Below are positions 38,326 through 47,390 of a DNA stretch of 64,000 bases, in pieces. This DNA comes from Streptomyces sp. 71268. Its GTDB lineage: Bacteria; Actinomycetota; Actinomycetes; Streptomycetales; Streptomycetaceae. The notes under the pieces were generated by a model, which was not told the origin of the DNA, ran no database searches, and worked only from the letters and a program-made list of their open reading frames with translations. Every line of letters starts with the position of its first letter. Within the stretch, counting starts at the first letter, position 1. Location of the stretch: contig NZ_CP114200.1 in assembly GCF_029392895.1 (NCBI RefSeq), positions 6,330,501 to 6,394,500 of the forward strand, given 5' to 3'. The position numbers and the translations under genes are program-made.

Positions 38326-38626
38326 ATGGTCCGAGACGGTCCGATCCGTCGCGTGGGCCCGCCGCCTCCCGTGGGCGGCGGGCGTCGCGAGCGCGTCCGG
38401 GGCTGGCCCGTCGGCGGTGGCGGAACGCTCAGGGATGGCGTGCGGACGGCCAGCACGACGCCCCGAGTGATCATAAGCAAAACGCTAGGGCCAAAAATCG
38501 GGATTTGCCCGCTCTTCGCGCCGGGCACCGGGATAGTCTCTGCCGCCCCGGCTCCGCACTGCGGTCACCTGGGGCGCAGGATGGTGGCAGCATTGATCTC
38601 AGGACAGCGGCGAAGCGAGGGGATAG
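38326..38626. other. Intergenic region upstream of prim-pol gene
   Basis: No gene is seen. The stretch around 38470-38500 (AAGCAAAACGCTAGGGCC and AAAAATCGGG) is notably less GC-rich and probably carries the promoter for the gene at 38627. Confidence 0.4.
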
Positions 38627-39340
38627 ATGGAACGCAAAGGCAGGTTCTCCCAGTGGCTGCGCCGACCCCGGGGCGGCTCGGACCCGGCCGCGAGTGCCGG
38701 GGGCACGCGTGAGGATCTGCTGCTGGCCGCGGCGAGCGCCGGCCTCCCGCTCGCCCCCGCCGCGCACCCCGCCGGCTACCGGTGTTCGTGTGAGCGCGTC
38801 GGCTGTCCCACCCCGGCCCGACATCCCCTCTCGTTCGCCTGGCAGACCCAGGCGACCACCGACGTGGAGCGCGTCACGCACTGGCTGCGCACCCAGCCGG
38901 AGGCGAACTTCATCACCGCGACCGGCATCGCCCACGACGTGCTCGACGTGCCGGTCGACGCCGGTCGGCACGCCCTGGAGCGGCTCGGCGCCGCGGGCGT
39001 CGAGGTCGGCCCGGTCGCCACGTGCGACCCCGACCGGATGCTGTTCTTCACCGCGACCCGTGGCACCCCGGACGACGAGGACGAGTGGTGGCCCTGCGAG
39101 TTGGACTGCCACCCCGAGACCATGGACGAGCACCCCGGGCTGCGCTGGCACTGCCGCGGCAGCTACGTACTGGTGCCGCCGGCCCGGCTGCCGGGCGACG
39201 GGCACGTGGCCTGGCTCCTCGGCCCCGAGCGTCCGCTGCCCGACCCGCTCAGCCTGCTGGAGACGCTCACCGACGCGTGCGCCCTGTACGCGAGCGACGA
39301 CGCTGAGCACGAGACGGCGGCCTGGCCGATCGGCCACTGA
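38627..39340 (+). CDS. Standalone bifunctional DNA primase/polymerase (prim-pol) N-terminal domain protein
   Basis: A 237-residue archaeo-eukaryotic primase-like protein. The Cys/His block CSCERVGCPTPARHPLSF is at about 51-68, the acidic metal-binding pair in VLDVPVDAGRHALERL at about 105-120, and the nucleotide-site segment HCRGSYVLVPPARLPGDGHVAW at about 179-200. Family members synthesise primers or translesion DNA. There is no helicase or C-terminal domain, so this chromosomal form may be regulatory or repair-related. GAGGGGATAG precedes ATG 38627 closely. Neighbours give no replication context. Confidence 0.78.
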   Translation: MERKGRFSQWLRRPRGGSDPAASAGGTREDLLLAAASAGLPLAPAAHPAGYRCSCERVGCPTPARHPLSFAWQTQATTDVERVTHWLRTQPEANFITATGIAHDVLDVPVDAGRHALERLGAAGVEVGPVATCDPDRMLFFTATRGTPDDEDEWWPCELDCHPETMDEHPGLRWHCRGSYVLVPPARLPGDGHVAWLLGPERPLPDPLSLLETLTDACALYASDDAEHETAAWPIGH

Positions 39341-39405
39341 GCCCGCACCGCCCGCCGGCCCGGGTCACAGCTCACGGCCGGCCCGGGCGCGCGTCGTGCC
39401 CGGCG

Positions 39406-40380
39406 CTATTCGCCCTTGGCGGCCGTGACGCCTTCAAGCCGGTTGAGGAAGACCACCTCGCGCTCGGTGGCGCCCTTGGCCGGGACGCGCACGGAGGACT
39501 CGAAGACCCGGGTCAACGTGATCGCCTTGCGGACCTCGCCGGTCATGACCGCCTCCACGCGCTTGGGCGGGGTGGGCCGGAAGCCCTTGGCGGCGGTCTG
39601 CTTCTGACGGTGGTAGGAGGCGAAGAAGACCACGCCCCCGCCGTCCTTGGTGCGCAGCCCGACCGGGGCGAAGTCGCCGCCGTGCGCGGGGGTGTCGATG
39701 TACTCGGTCCAGTACTTCGGCGTGCGCACGTGCTTCTGCCGCTCCGCCCGCAGCCCGGAGGTCGCCGGCCCGTCCGCGAACTCGGTGCCCTTCCCCGTCA
39801 TCAGGTAGTTCACGTACGCGGAGCTGAGCCGGTCCGGGCGTACCGTGAGCCCCGAGTCGGCGCCGGTGGGCACCGGCTTGGCGAACCCGTCGGCGTCGAG
39901 GGCGAAGTCGGGCACCTCGTCCTCGCTGAGCAGCGACAGGTAGGCGGCCCGCCACGGCTCGTCGGGCCCGCCCCGGGTGAACATCAGCATCCAGCGGTCG
40001 GTGCCCCGGTTGCTGTCCGCGTCGGCGACGAAGAACTTGGGCCAGCCCGCCTGCTTGGGGATGGTGAAGCGGGCGTTCTTGAACTCCAACGCGCCCACCC
40101 CCGGGTTGCCGTCCGGGTGCTCGGCCCGCTCGGCCGTCAGGTCCGCCCTGCCGATCGCGAGCAGCGGCCCCGTCTCGGCCTGGGCGATCAGCTTCGGATC
40201 GGCCGCGCGCCACGCCTTGTTGTACGTGTCGGTGAAGTGGCGGAGGACCTTCGGGGCCTCTTCCTCGCTCACCGCCGGGATCACCTCCCGCTCACCGTGC
40301 ACCGTCATGCAGCCGGTCAGCGTCAGCAGCGCCGCGGTCGTCAGCGCCGTCAACCGCGGGCGGGGCAACCTTCCCATCAT
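39406..40380 (-). CDS. Hypothetical lipoprotein downstream of hmuTUV
   Basis: A 324-residue exported lipoprotein. A short basic start and hydrophobic core lead to the lipobox LTGC at about residues 20-23. The mature part has a helical region (VLRHFTDTYNKAWRAADPKL) then mixed alpha/beta sequence with no catalytic motif I recognise. It resembles uncharacterised actinobacterial lipoproteins. It starts about 100 bases after hmuV on the same strand, with AAGGAGCAGGAG before ATG 40380, so it may be the last gene of the haem import operon or stand alone. A haem-related accessory role is inference from position. Confidence 0.65.
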   Translation of the reverse strand: MMGRLPRPRLTALTTAALLTLTGCMTVHGEREVIPAVSEEEAPKVLRHFTDTYNKAWRAADPKLIAQAETGPLLAIGRADLTAERAEHPDGNPGVGALEFKNARFTIPKQAGWPKFFVADADSNRGTDRWMLMFTRGGPDEPWRAAYLSLLSEDEVPDFALDADGFAKPVPTGADSGLTVRPDRLSSAYVNYLMTGKGTEFADGPATSGLRAERQKHVRTPKYWTEYIDTPAHGGDFAPVGLRTKDGGGVVFFASYHRQKQTAAKGFRPTPPKRVEAVMTGEVRKAITLTRVFESSVRVPAKGATEREVVFLNRLEGVTAAKGE

Positions 40381-40484
40381 GGTGCTCCTGCTCCTTCGGG
40401 TGCGCCTCGCTCTGCACCGAGGACGCCACGAACGGCGCAACCCTATACGGGCGGGCCCGGGTCAGGCCCCCGGGGACCGGCCCG

Positions 40485-41360
40485 TCAGCCGAGCCGGGCG
40501 GCGGCCCCGGAGCCCCGGCCGTCGCGGCGGGGCACCACCAGCGGTACCCCGGTCCGTGGGTGCGGCAGCACCTCGACCGGCTGCCGGTAGACGGCCGACA
40601 GGAGTTCCTCGCCGAACACCTCGTCCGGCGGCCCGGCGGCCGCGATCCGCCCGCCGTGCAGCACGGCGGTGCGGTCCGCGTACGCCGCGGCCAACCCCAG
40701 GTCGTGCAGGACCACGACGACGGCGTCCCCCGCCGCGGCCCGCTCCCGGCACACCCGCAGCACCAACTCCTGGTGCCGCAGGTCCAGCGCGGCCGTCGGT
40801 TCGTCGAGCAGCAGCAGGGCGGTGCGTTGGGCCAGCACCCTGGCCAGCGCGGTACGGGCGCGTTCGCCGCCGGAGAGCGCGCCGAAGGGGCGGTCGGCGA
40901 ACGCGGCCACCTCCGTGGTGACCATGGCCGCCGCCACCGCCGGGTCATCCTCGTCCTCCGCCGGCGTGCCCACCCACGGGGCGCGGCCCATCCGTACCAC
41001 CTCCTCCACCGTGAACGGGAAGGACAGCGCGGCGGACTGGGGCAGCACGGACCGGCGCAGCGCCAACTCGCCCGCGCTCCAGTCGGCCACGGGGCGCCCG
41101 TCGACGCGTACGGTGCCCGCGGCCGGGGTCAGGTCGGCCGCGAGTGCGGACAGCAGCGTGGACTTGCCCGCCCCGTTCGGCCCGACCAGCGCGAGCACCT
41201 CGCCCGCGGTGACCCGCAGCGACACGTCGTCCAGCACCGTCCGGCCGCCGAGTACGACCCGCAGGCCGGACACCTCGGCCGCCACCTCGCCCGGCGCGGG
41301 GCGGCCCGGCAGCCGCCGGGCGCGGCCGGTCAGCCGGCCCGTCAGGGAGCGCACGCTCAT
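40485..41360 (-). CDS. hmuV: Haem ABC transporter ATPase HmuV
   Basis: A 291-residue FepC/BtuD-type ATPase. Walker A is GPNGAGKS at about 63-70, followed by the Q-loop in SVLPQSAALSFPF, signature LSGGERAR, Walker B LLLLDEPTAALD and switch His in VLHDLG. PFTVEEVVRMGRAPW is characteristic of iron/haem/B12 importer ATPases. ATG 41360 has AAGGAGG 7 bases upstream and overlaps the stop of hmuU by 4 bases. It energises haem uptake with HmuU and HmuT. Confidence 0.92.
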   Translation of the reverse strand: MSVRSLTGRLTGRARRLPGRPAPGEVAAEVSGLRVVLGGRTVLDDVSLRVTAGEVLALVGPNGAGKSTLLSALAADLTPAAGTVRVDGRPVADWSAGELALRRSVLPQSAALSFPFTVEEVVRMGRAPWVGTPAEDEDDPAVAAAMVTTEVAAFADRPFGALSGGERARTALARVLAQRTALLLLDEPTAALDLRHQELVLRVCRERAAAGDAVVVVLHDLGLAAAYADRTAVLHGGRIAAAGPPDEVFGEELLSAVYRQPVEVLPHPRTGVPLVVPRRDGRGSGAAARLG

Positions 41361-42595
41361 GCCCAACCTCCTTGCTTGCGACGGGTCCTGCGCAACAGCC
41401 AGAAGAAGAACGGGCTGCCGAACAGCGCGGTGAGCACGCCGAGCGGTAGTTCGGCGGGTTGCGCGACGGTGCGCGCCGCGAGGTCGGCCGCGACCAGCAC
41501 GACGGCCCCGCCCAGCGCGCTGCCCGGCACCAGGAACCGGTGCCCCGGGCCGGCGGCCATCCGCAGCAGGTGCGGTACGAGCAGTCCGACGAAGGTGATG
41601 ATGCCCGCGACGGCGACCGCGGCGGCCGTCAGCAGCGCGACCAGCACCACGACGGCGACCCGCAGCCGCTCCACGTCCACGCCCAGGTGCCGGGCCGGGC
41701 GCTCGCCGAGGGCGAGCAGGTCCAGTTGGCGCGCGTACACCGGCGCGAGGACCAGGCCGGCCACAGCGCACGGCAGCACCGCGAGCACCTTGGGCCAGGT
41801 GGCCTGGGAGAGGCTGCCGAGCTGCCAGAAGGTGATCTGGGTGATCTGCGCGTTGTCGGCGAAGAAGATGAACAGGCCGATCAGCGCGCCGGCGAAGGCG
41901 TTGACGGCGATGCCGGTCAGGATCAGCGTCACCACCTCGGTCTTGCCGTCCGACCGCGAGAGCACGTACACGACCAGCACGGTCAGCAGCCCGGAGCCGA
42001 ACGCGCAGGCGGTCACGGTCCAGTCGCCGAGGAAGGTGAGGCCGAGCGCGATGGCGCCCACCGCGCCCACGGCGGCGCCCGCCGAGATCCCGATCACCCC
42101 GGGCTCGGCCAGCGGGTTGCCGAACCCGCCCTGCATCAGCGCCCCCGCGCACCCCAGCGACGCCCCGACCAGCAGGGCGAGCACGACGCGCGGCAGCCGT
42201 ACGTTCCACAGCACGCTCTCGCCGACCCGGTCCAGCGGCGCCCCGCCGAGCCCCACCCGGTGCAGCGCCGAGCGCGCGACGTCGCCGATGGGGATGTCGT
42301 ACGCGCCGGTGCCCGCGGCCACCAGGCACAGCGTGACCAGCGCGACGACCAGCCCCCCGGTCAGCGCCGCCGCCCGCGCGCGGCGCCGCCCGGCCACCGT
42401 GGGGCTCGGCGGCCGCGTGATGGCGGACTCGGTCGACGATCCCGCCACGGGCTCCGCAGCCTTCACGGGCTCCAGAGCCTCTACTGGTTCCGGAGCCTCC
42501 GGGGGCGTGGCGGAGTCATGGCCTCGTGGGGACTTCTCCGTCCGAGGGGACCTCGGGGCGTGCGGGGGCTGGGAGGGCCCGGTCGAGAGCGTCAC
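41357..42595 (-). CDS. hmuU: Haem ABC transporter permease HmuU
   Basis: A 412-residue FecCD-type permease. About 70 residues of Pro/Glu/Ala-rich cytosolic tail are unusual for the family. They precede about ten transmembrane helices, with landmarks RLPRVVLALLVGASLGCAGALMQ, NPLAEPGVIGISAGAAVGA, GTGAYDIPIGDV and FVGLLVPHLLRMAAGPGHR. The GTG start at 42595 overlaps the hmuT stop (GTGA), giving coupling. Two copies form the membrane pore for haem. Confidence 0.9.
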   Translation of the reverse strand: MTLSTGPSQPPHAPRSPRTEKSPRGHDSATPPEAPEPVEALEPVKAAEPVAGSSTESAITRPPSPTVAGRRRARAAALTGGLVVALVTLCLVAAGTGAYDIPIGDVARSALHRVGLGGAPLDRVGESVLWNVRLPRVVLALLVGASLGCAGALMQGGFGNPLAEPGVIGISAGAAVGAVGAIALGLTFLGDWTVTACAFGSGLLTVLVVYVLSRSDGKTEVVTLILTGIAVNAFAGALIGLFIFFADNAQITQITFWQLGSLSQATWPKVLAVLPCAVAGLVLAPVYARQLDLLALGERPARHLGVDVERLRVAVVVLVALLTAAAVAVAGIITFVGLLVPHLLRMAAGPGHRFLVPGSALGGAVVLVAADLAARTVAQPAELPLGVLTALFGSPFFFWLLRRTRRKQGGWA

Positions 42596-43641
42596 GCCGC
42601 GTCCTCGTACAACTGGTCCACGAGCGAGCGCAGCACCTGGTCGGTGCGCGGCCCGTAGTTGAGCAGCTTGCCGTCCTCGATGGAGACGACGCGGCGGTCC
42701 ATCCCGGCCGGTGTCTCGGCGACGCCGGGCAGCTTGAGCAAACCGTCCACGCCGCCGACCGAGTCAAGTCCCTTGGACATCACGAGGATGGCGTCCGGGG
42801 CAGCCTTGGCCAGGGCCTCGCTGGTGATCGGCGTGAAGTCCTTCTCCAGGCCGGACTCCCGGCCGGCGTCCCGCGCGCCGGCCGCCTCAAGCAGCGAGCC
42901 GGCGCCCGAGTCGCGCCCGCCGAGCAGGTAGACCGCGGCCGAGCCGCGCAGGTACAGGAACGCCACCCGTGGGCGCTTGCCGTCGGCCGGGCGCTTGATG
43001 TCGGCCCGTACGGCGTCGATCCGGCGCTCGGTCCGCTCACGCAACTCCCGGCCCGCGTCCGGCACGCCGAGCGCGGCGGCGACCGCGTCGATGCGGGTGC
43101 CGACGTCTGCGAGTTCCTTCGCGGGGGCGAGGGTAATGAGCGGTACGCCCGCGTCGCGGATCTGGTCGATGGCCTCGGCCGGTCCGGTACTGGTGTCGGC
43201 CAGGACGACGGTGGGCTTCAGCGAGAGCACGTTCTCGGCCGACACGTCGTGCGCGCGCGTGACCACCGGCAACTTCCTGGCCTGCGCGAAGTCGGCGGTG
43301 ACGTCGCGCCCGACCACCCGGTCGCCGAGTCCGAGGGTGAACACGATCTCCGAGAGCGAGCCGGTGAGCGGCACGATCCGGTCGGCGCTGGTCACGGTGG
43401 TGCGGTGACCGTCGGCCGAGTTGACGGTGGCCGGCAGGGTCGGGCTCGGCTTCTTCGCGAGCGGTTCCAGCGCTTCCGCTTGTGCCGCGGCGGCGTTCTT
43501 CCCGCCGCCCTTCCCGCCGCCCGAACCGCCGTCGGACCCGCCGCACCCGGCGAGCCCGAGCGCGAGCGCGAGGGTGACGGCGAGGGCGGGGACGATGCGC
43601 GGAAGGCGGGCGGATGGCCTCGCCGACTGCCGTTGCTGCAC
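42592..43641 (-). CDS. hmuT: Haem-binding lipoprotein HmuT
   Basis: A 349-residue substrate-binding lipoprotein. The signal ends in lipobox LAGC at about residue 30, and a Gly/Ser/Lys-rich spacer follows. The binding fold then has DRIVPLTGSLSEIVFTLGLGDRVVGRDV, LSLKPTVVLADT and the C-terminal LNYGPRTDQVLRSLVDQLY. The pattern matches HmuT/haemin-binding proteins rather than siderophore binders. GTG 43641 has GAGAGG 7 bases upstream; a longer start at 43758 would cross the iron box. It is first in hmuTUV and divergent from the HtaA genes. Confidence 0.9.
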   Translation of the reverse strand: MQQRQSARPSARLPRIVPALAVTLALALGLAGCGGSDGGSGGGKGGGKNAAAAQAEALEPLAKKPSPTLPATVNSADGHRTTVTSADRIVPLTGSLSEIVFTLGLGDRVVGRDVTADFAQARKLPVVTRAHDVSAENVLSLKPTVVLADTSTGPAEAIDQIRDAGVPLITLAPAKELADVGTRIDAVAAALGVPDAGRELRERTERRIDAVRADIKRPADGKRPRVAFLYLRGSAAVYLLGGRDSGAGSLLEAAGARDAGRESGLEKDFTPITSEALAKAAPDAILVMSKGLDSVGGVDGLLKLPGVAETPAGMDRRVVSIEDGKLLNYGPRTDQVLRSLVDQLYEDAA

Positions 43642-43715
43642 GTTTTCGCCTCTCTGTCGTCCTGCCGTCCACGGGGGCCGCCGGCCCCGGGGTTCCGACC
43701 AGGCCGAGCTGTAGC

Positions 43716-43734
43716 TTAGGTTAGCCTTACCTGC
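43716..43734. promoter_or_regulatory. Iron box in the hmuT/htaA divergent promoter
   Basis: TTAGGTTAGCCTTACCTGC matches the iron-box consensus at 15 of 19 positions by eye, with inverted arms AGGTTAG and CTTACCT around C43725. It lies 75 bases before hmuT and 28 before the first HtaA gene, so one DmdR/IdeR dimer pair could repress both directions when iron is replete. Confidence 0.88.
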
Positions 43735-43761
43735 ATCGCTACGTTTCGGGAGGGGCATCTG

Positions 43762-45291
43762 ATGCTGCCAGCCAGACCCACCCGCGCCGGTGTGCTCGTG
43801 CTTCTCGCCGGGCTCCTCGGCGCGCTGTCACCGGTCACCGCCGCCCACGCGGCGGACCGCGCGGTCGCCGGCGGACGCCTGGACTGGGGCCTCAAGTCCT
43901 CCTTCCAGCGCTACGTCACGGGGCCCATCGCCCAGGGCAGTTGGAGCCTCCGGCAGGGCGCCGCCACGGTGGGCGAGAGCCAGTTCCGCTTCCACTCGGC
44001 CAAGGGCTCCTACGACCCGGACAGCGGCTCCTTCAGCGCCGCGTTCTCCGGCGGGGTGCACTTCGTCGGGCATCGCAAGCCGAGCGGCACGTACGAACTC
44101 GACCTGAGCCTCAGCCGGCTGACGGTGCGCACCTCGGGCAACGGCACCGGCACCCTGTACGCGGACATGGTGAGCCGGGCCAAGGGCACCGGCAAGGTGA
44201 CCAGCGCCAGCCAGGTCCCGTTGGCGTCCCTCGACCTGTCCCGGGTGAACATGCGCGGCGGCGGCACCGCCGTCGTCCTCCAGTCCATCCCGGCCACCCT
44301 CACCGCGCGCGGCGCGCAGGCGTTCGCCGGCTACTACACGGCCGGCACCCCGCTCGACCCGCTGAACCTCTCGGCCGACATCGCGCCCGGCGCGACGGAC
44401 GACAAGGGCGACAGCGGCGACAAGGGGGGCAAGCCCGGCCAGGACAAGCCCGAGGACGGCGCCAAGAGCGGGGACAAGGACGGGGACAAGCCCAAGACCG
44501 GCGACGAGGCCGACCGGGCCGGGGGCGCCGCGAGGATCGAGGACGCCGCCGTGGACTGGGGCGTGCGCCGCACCTTCCGGGAGTACGTCACCGGCCCCAT
44601 CGCGAAGGGGCGTTGGAAGCTCACCGACGGGGCACGGGACGGCGGCGCGCTGTTCCGCTTCCCGGCCGGCAAGGGCGACTACGACCGCCGCACCGGGGCC
44701 CTGGACGCCACGTTCACCGGTCGTACGCACTTCACCGGGGCCCGTCTCGACCTCGCGCTGAGCGGCGTACGGGTCAAGGTCGCCGACGGCCGGGGCACCC
44801 TCGCGGCCGACGTGACCACCGACGGCGCCACCCGCCGCGGCGTGCCCCTGGTCACCTTCGACGCCACGGCGCTCAAGGCGCCCAAGGCCAAGGACGGCCT
44901 GGTCACGGTGGCGGAGGCGCCGACCAGGCTGACCCGGCAGGGCGCCGAGGCGTTCGGCGGGATGTACCGGGCCGGCACCGCGATGGACCCGCTCTCGCTG
45001 GCCGTGGCCACCGACGCGGACGCGACCCTGCCGCCCCTGCCGGACCTTGGCAGCGAGCCGACGGCCACGCCCTCGCCGGAGCCCTCGGCGACGGCGGTCG
45101 CGGCACCGGCCGACTCCGACGGCGGCCAGGCGGCCGACGACTCGGACGGGCCCTCCACGCCCGCGCTGGTGACCGGCGGCGCCGCGCTGCTCGCCGCCGT
45201 CGCCGCGGCCACCGTGCTCGTCGTCCGCAAGCGCCGCACCGCCGAGGCCACCACGCCGACCGACACCGACGGCGCGCCCGCCGGCGGTTGA
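43762..45291 (+). CDS. htaA: HtaA-domain haem-binding protein, membrane-anchored
   Basis: A 509-residue exported protein with two HtaA domains. The Sec signal ends near AAHAAD (about residue 32). Domain 1 starts LDWGLKSSFQRYVTGPIA (about 40) and domain 2 VDWGVRRTFREYVTGPIA (about 263). They are joined by an Asp/Lys/Gly-rich linker with DKGDSGDKGGKPG-type repeats. A C-terminal helix (about 465-490) and RKRR anchor it in the membrane; there is no sortase motif. HtaA domains bind haem at the surface of corynebacteria and pass it to HmuT. GGGAGGGG precedes ATG 43762. Confidence 0.92.
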   Translation: MLPARPTRAGVLVLLAGLLGALSPVTAAHAADRAVAGGRLDWGLKSSFQRYVTGPIAQGSWSLRQGAATVGESQFRFHSAKGSYDPDSGSFSAAFSGGVHFVGHRKPSGTYELDLSLSRLTVRTSGNGTGTLYADMVSRAKGTGKVTSASQVPLASLDLSRVNMRGGGTAVVLQSIPATLTARGAQAFAGYYTAGTPLDPLNLSADIAPGATDDKGDSGDKGGKPGQDKPEDGAKSGDKDGDKPKTGDEADRAGGAARIEDAAVDWGVRRTFREYVTGPIAKGRWKLTDGARDGGALFRFPAGKGDYDRRTGALDATFTGRTHFTGARLDLALSGVRVKVADGRGTLAADVTTDGATRRGVPLVTFDATALKAPKAKDGLVTVAEAPTRLTRQGAEAFGGMYRAGTAMDPLSLAVATDADATLPPLPDLGSEPTATPSPEPSATAVAAPADSDGGQAADDSDGPSTPALVTGGAALLAAVAAATVLVVRKRRTAEATTPTDTDGAPAGG

Positions 45292-45531
45292 CCCCGGCGC
45301 CCCACGAGACCCGGCCCGCGCGGCCCCGCCGCGCGAGCCCCCCACCCCCCCCACGCGAGAGCCCCCGAGCGGGGCAGCCACGCGGCGGGCGACCGGCCCT
45401 CTCCGGGTTCGCCCGCCGCACGGCCCAGGCCAACCCGGCCCGTGCACGCCGGGCGCCGCCCACCACGCAACGGGTCCGGCCGCATCCCCCCGGCGGCCGG
45501 TCCCACCACCCATTCGAGGAGATGTCTGACG

Positions 45532-47217
45532 ATGTCCGCCACCCACCCCGCACCCCGCGGACCGCGACGCACCACGGTCGCGCGGACCGCCGCCATAGCC
45601 ACCGCCGCCGCGCTCGGCGCCGCCGCGCTGAGCCTGCCGGCGTTCGCCGCCGGCGACGACGGCGGCAAGCCGGCCGGCCCGCCGAAGCTGGAGCTGAAGA
45701 ACGGCACCCTGGACTGGGGCGTGAAGGAGAGCTTCCGCAAGTACGTCGCCGGGCCCATCGCCGGCGGCAAGATCACCGTGTCGGACGGCGCGAAGCAGGC
45801 GGCGGGCAACGGGCCGTTCACCTTCGTCGACGGCGCGGGCACCTATGACACCGGCACGCACGCCGTCAACACCGCCTTCAAGGGCGCCGTCCGCTTCACC
45901 GGCCACGAGGAGAAGCTCGACCTCAGGCTGAGCGACCTCAAGCTGAGCACCGAGCGGACCAAGGGCGCGATCACGGCCGACGTCAGCTCCAAGGACATGA
46001 AGACCGGCAAGGTCACCAACAGCGACGACGTGCGGCTCGCCGACCTCGACCTGACCAACGTCCGGCCGGGCCAGGGCGCGGGCGGCGCGATGACCTTCGC
46101 CAACATCCCGGCCAAGCTGACCGAGGACGGCGCCAAGGCGTTCAGCGGCTTCTACGCGGCCGGCGACGACCTCGACCCGGCCACGCTCACGGTCACCCCC
46201 GGCGGCCCGGTCAAGCCGGAGCCGACGGACAAGCCCACGGACAAGCCGACCGACAAGCCCACGGACAAGCCCACCGACAAGCCGACGGACAAGCCGACCG
46301 ACGAGCCCACGAACCGGCCGACGGACAAGCCGACCGACAAGCCGACGAACCAGCCCACCGACCAGCCCACGTCCAAGCCGACCAGCGACACCACCGAGCA
46401 GCCCGGCGTCAGCGGCGAGATCCACTCCGGCAACCTCGACTGGGGCGTCAAGGAGAAGTTCCGCAAGTACGTCACCGGGCCGATCGCGAGCGGCAAGGTC
46501 GAACTCTCCGGCGGCGCCAGGAAGCAGGGCGACGTCTACCGCTTCCCCGAGGGCAGCGGGAACTACGACGCGGACGCCAAGTCACTGGACGCCAAGTTCG
46601 CCGGCACGGTCCGCTTCACCGGCCACGCGGGCAAGCTCGACCTCAGGATCAGCGACCTGAAGGTCAGGGCGAACGGGGCCAAGGGCATCCTCGTCGCCGA
46701 CCTGTCCTCCAAGGACATCAAGACCGGCAAGGTCACCCGCAGCGACGACCTGACGCTGGCCGACCTCAAGCTGCCCGCCGACGGCCTGACCGGCACCGAC
46801 AAGGTGCTCTCCCTCAACAACGTCCCGGCCACCCTCACCGAGGACGGGGCCAGGGCGTTCGCGGGCTACTACGAGGCCGGCGAGGCGCTCGACCCGATCA
46901 ACCTCGCCGTCTCGCTGGACAAGGACGCCAGCCTGCCGGGCGGCACCGCCGGCTCCGGCGGCACCTCGGGCTCCGGCACCGGCGGCTCGGGTGACACCGG
47001 CGGCACGGGCTCCGACACCGAGGCGTTCGGCACCGGCGGCGTGACCGGTGGCGACGGCGGTGGCGGCAGCACGGGCGGCTCCGGCTCGCTGGCCGCCACC
47101 GGCGCCGACGTGCCCACCGGCGTGCTGCTCGGCGCCGCCGGCGTGCTGGTCGCCGGCGGTGGCGCGGCGGCCTTCGCCGTCCGCCGCCGGGCGGCGGCCA
47201 CCCCCGCCCAGGGCTGA
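45532..47217 (+). CDS. htaA2: HtaA-domain haem-binding protein with LAATG sortase motif
   Basis: A 561-residue surface protein. The signal ends around PAFAAG (about 38). HtaA domain 1 begins LDWGVKESFRKYVAGPIA (about 62) and domain 2 LDWGVKEKFRKYVTGPIA (about 302). A spacer of tandem TDKP repeats separates them. A Gly/Ser/Thr-rich C-terminal region leads to LAATG (about 522), a hydrophobic helix and RRR, which is a cell-wall sorting signal of the LAXTG type used by class E sortases. It is thus predicted to be covalently attached to peptidoglycan, outside the membrane-anchored partner at 43762. It lies 240 bases after that gene, same strand; ATG 45532 follows GAGGAG. Confidence 0.92.
   Translation: MSATHPAPRGPRRTTVARTAAIATAAALGAAALSLPAFAAGDDGGKPAGPPKLELKNGTLDWGVKESFRKYVAGPIAGGKITVSDGAKQAAGNGPFTFVDGAGTYDTGTHAVNTAFKGAVRFTGHEEKLDLRLSDLKLSTERTKGAITADVSSKDMKTGKVTNSDDVRLADLDLTNVRPGQGAGGAMTFANIPAKLTEDGAKAFSGFYAAGDDLDPATLTVTPGGPVKPEPTDKPTDKPTDKPTDKPTDKPTDKPTDEPTNRPTDKPTDKPTNQPTDQPTSKPTSDTTEQPGVSGEIHSGNLDWGVKEKFRKYVTGPIASGKVELSGGARKQGDVYRFPEGSGNYDADAKSLDAKFAGTVRFTGHAGKLDLRISDLKVRANGAKGILVADLSSKDIKTGKVTRSDDLTLADLKLPADGLTGTDKVLSLNNVPATLTEDGARAFAGYYEAGEALDPINLAVSLDKDASLPGGTAGSGGTSGSGTGGSGDTGGTGSDTEAFGTGGVTGGDGGGGSTGGSGSLAATGADVPTGVLLGAAGVLVAGGGAAAFAVRRRAAATPAQG
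46222..46390 (+). repeat. In-frame 12-bp repeats encoding TDKP units
   Basis: Tandem GACAAGCCSACS-type units code for about 14 copies of P-T-D/N-K/R/Q/E, forming a rigid charged Pro-rich spacer between the two haem-binding domains. Third-position variation between CCC and CCG keeps the copies from being identical. Confidence 0.9.
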
Positions 47218-47257
47218 CCTCCCGCCGCCTGACGCGAGGCGAACCCACCCCCCACAC

Positions 47258-47299
47258 CGCGCCCGCGCCCCCGGCCCCCAGCCGGTGGGCGCGGGCGCG
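47258..47299 (+). terminator. Hairpin after the second HtaA gene
   Basis: CGCGCCCGCGCCC (47258-47270) pairs perfectly with GGGCGCGGGCGCG (47287-47299) across a 16-base loop. It lies 40 bases after the stop and separates the HtaA transcript from the haem oxygenase promoter. Confidence 0.65.
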
Positions 47300-47390
47300 C
47301 GGCTGCACCGCCGGGGCCGCCGCCGGGAAGCCACTCGCCCGAGGGTCGTCGCGGCGGTAGGGTTTTTACCGACAGGACGTCGGGAAGGCA

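Noticed and set aside
46222..46390. Regular repeats suggestive of a CRISPR-like array
   Set aside because: The units are 12 bp, contiguous, without unique spacers, and translate in frame to TDKP repeats inside the HtaA protein.
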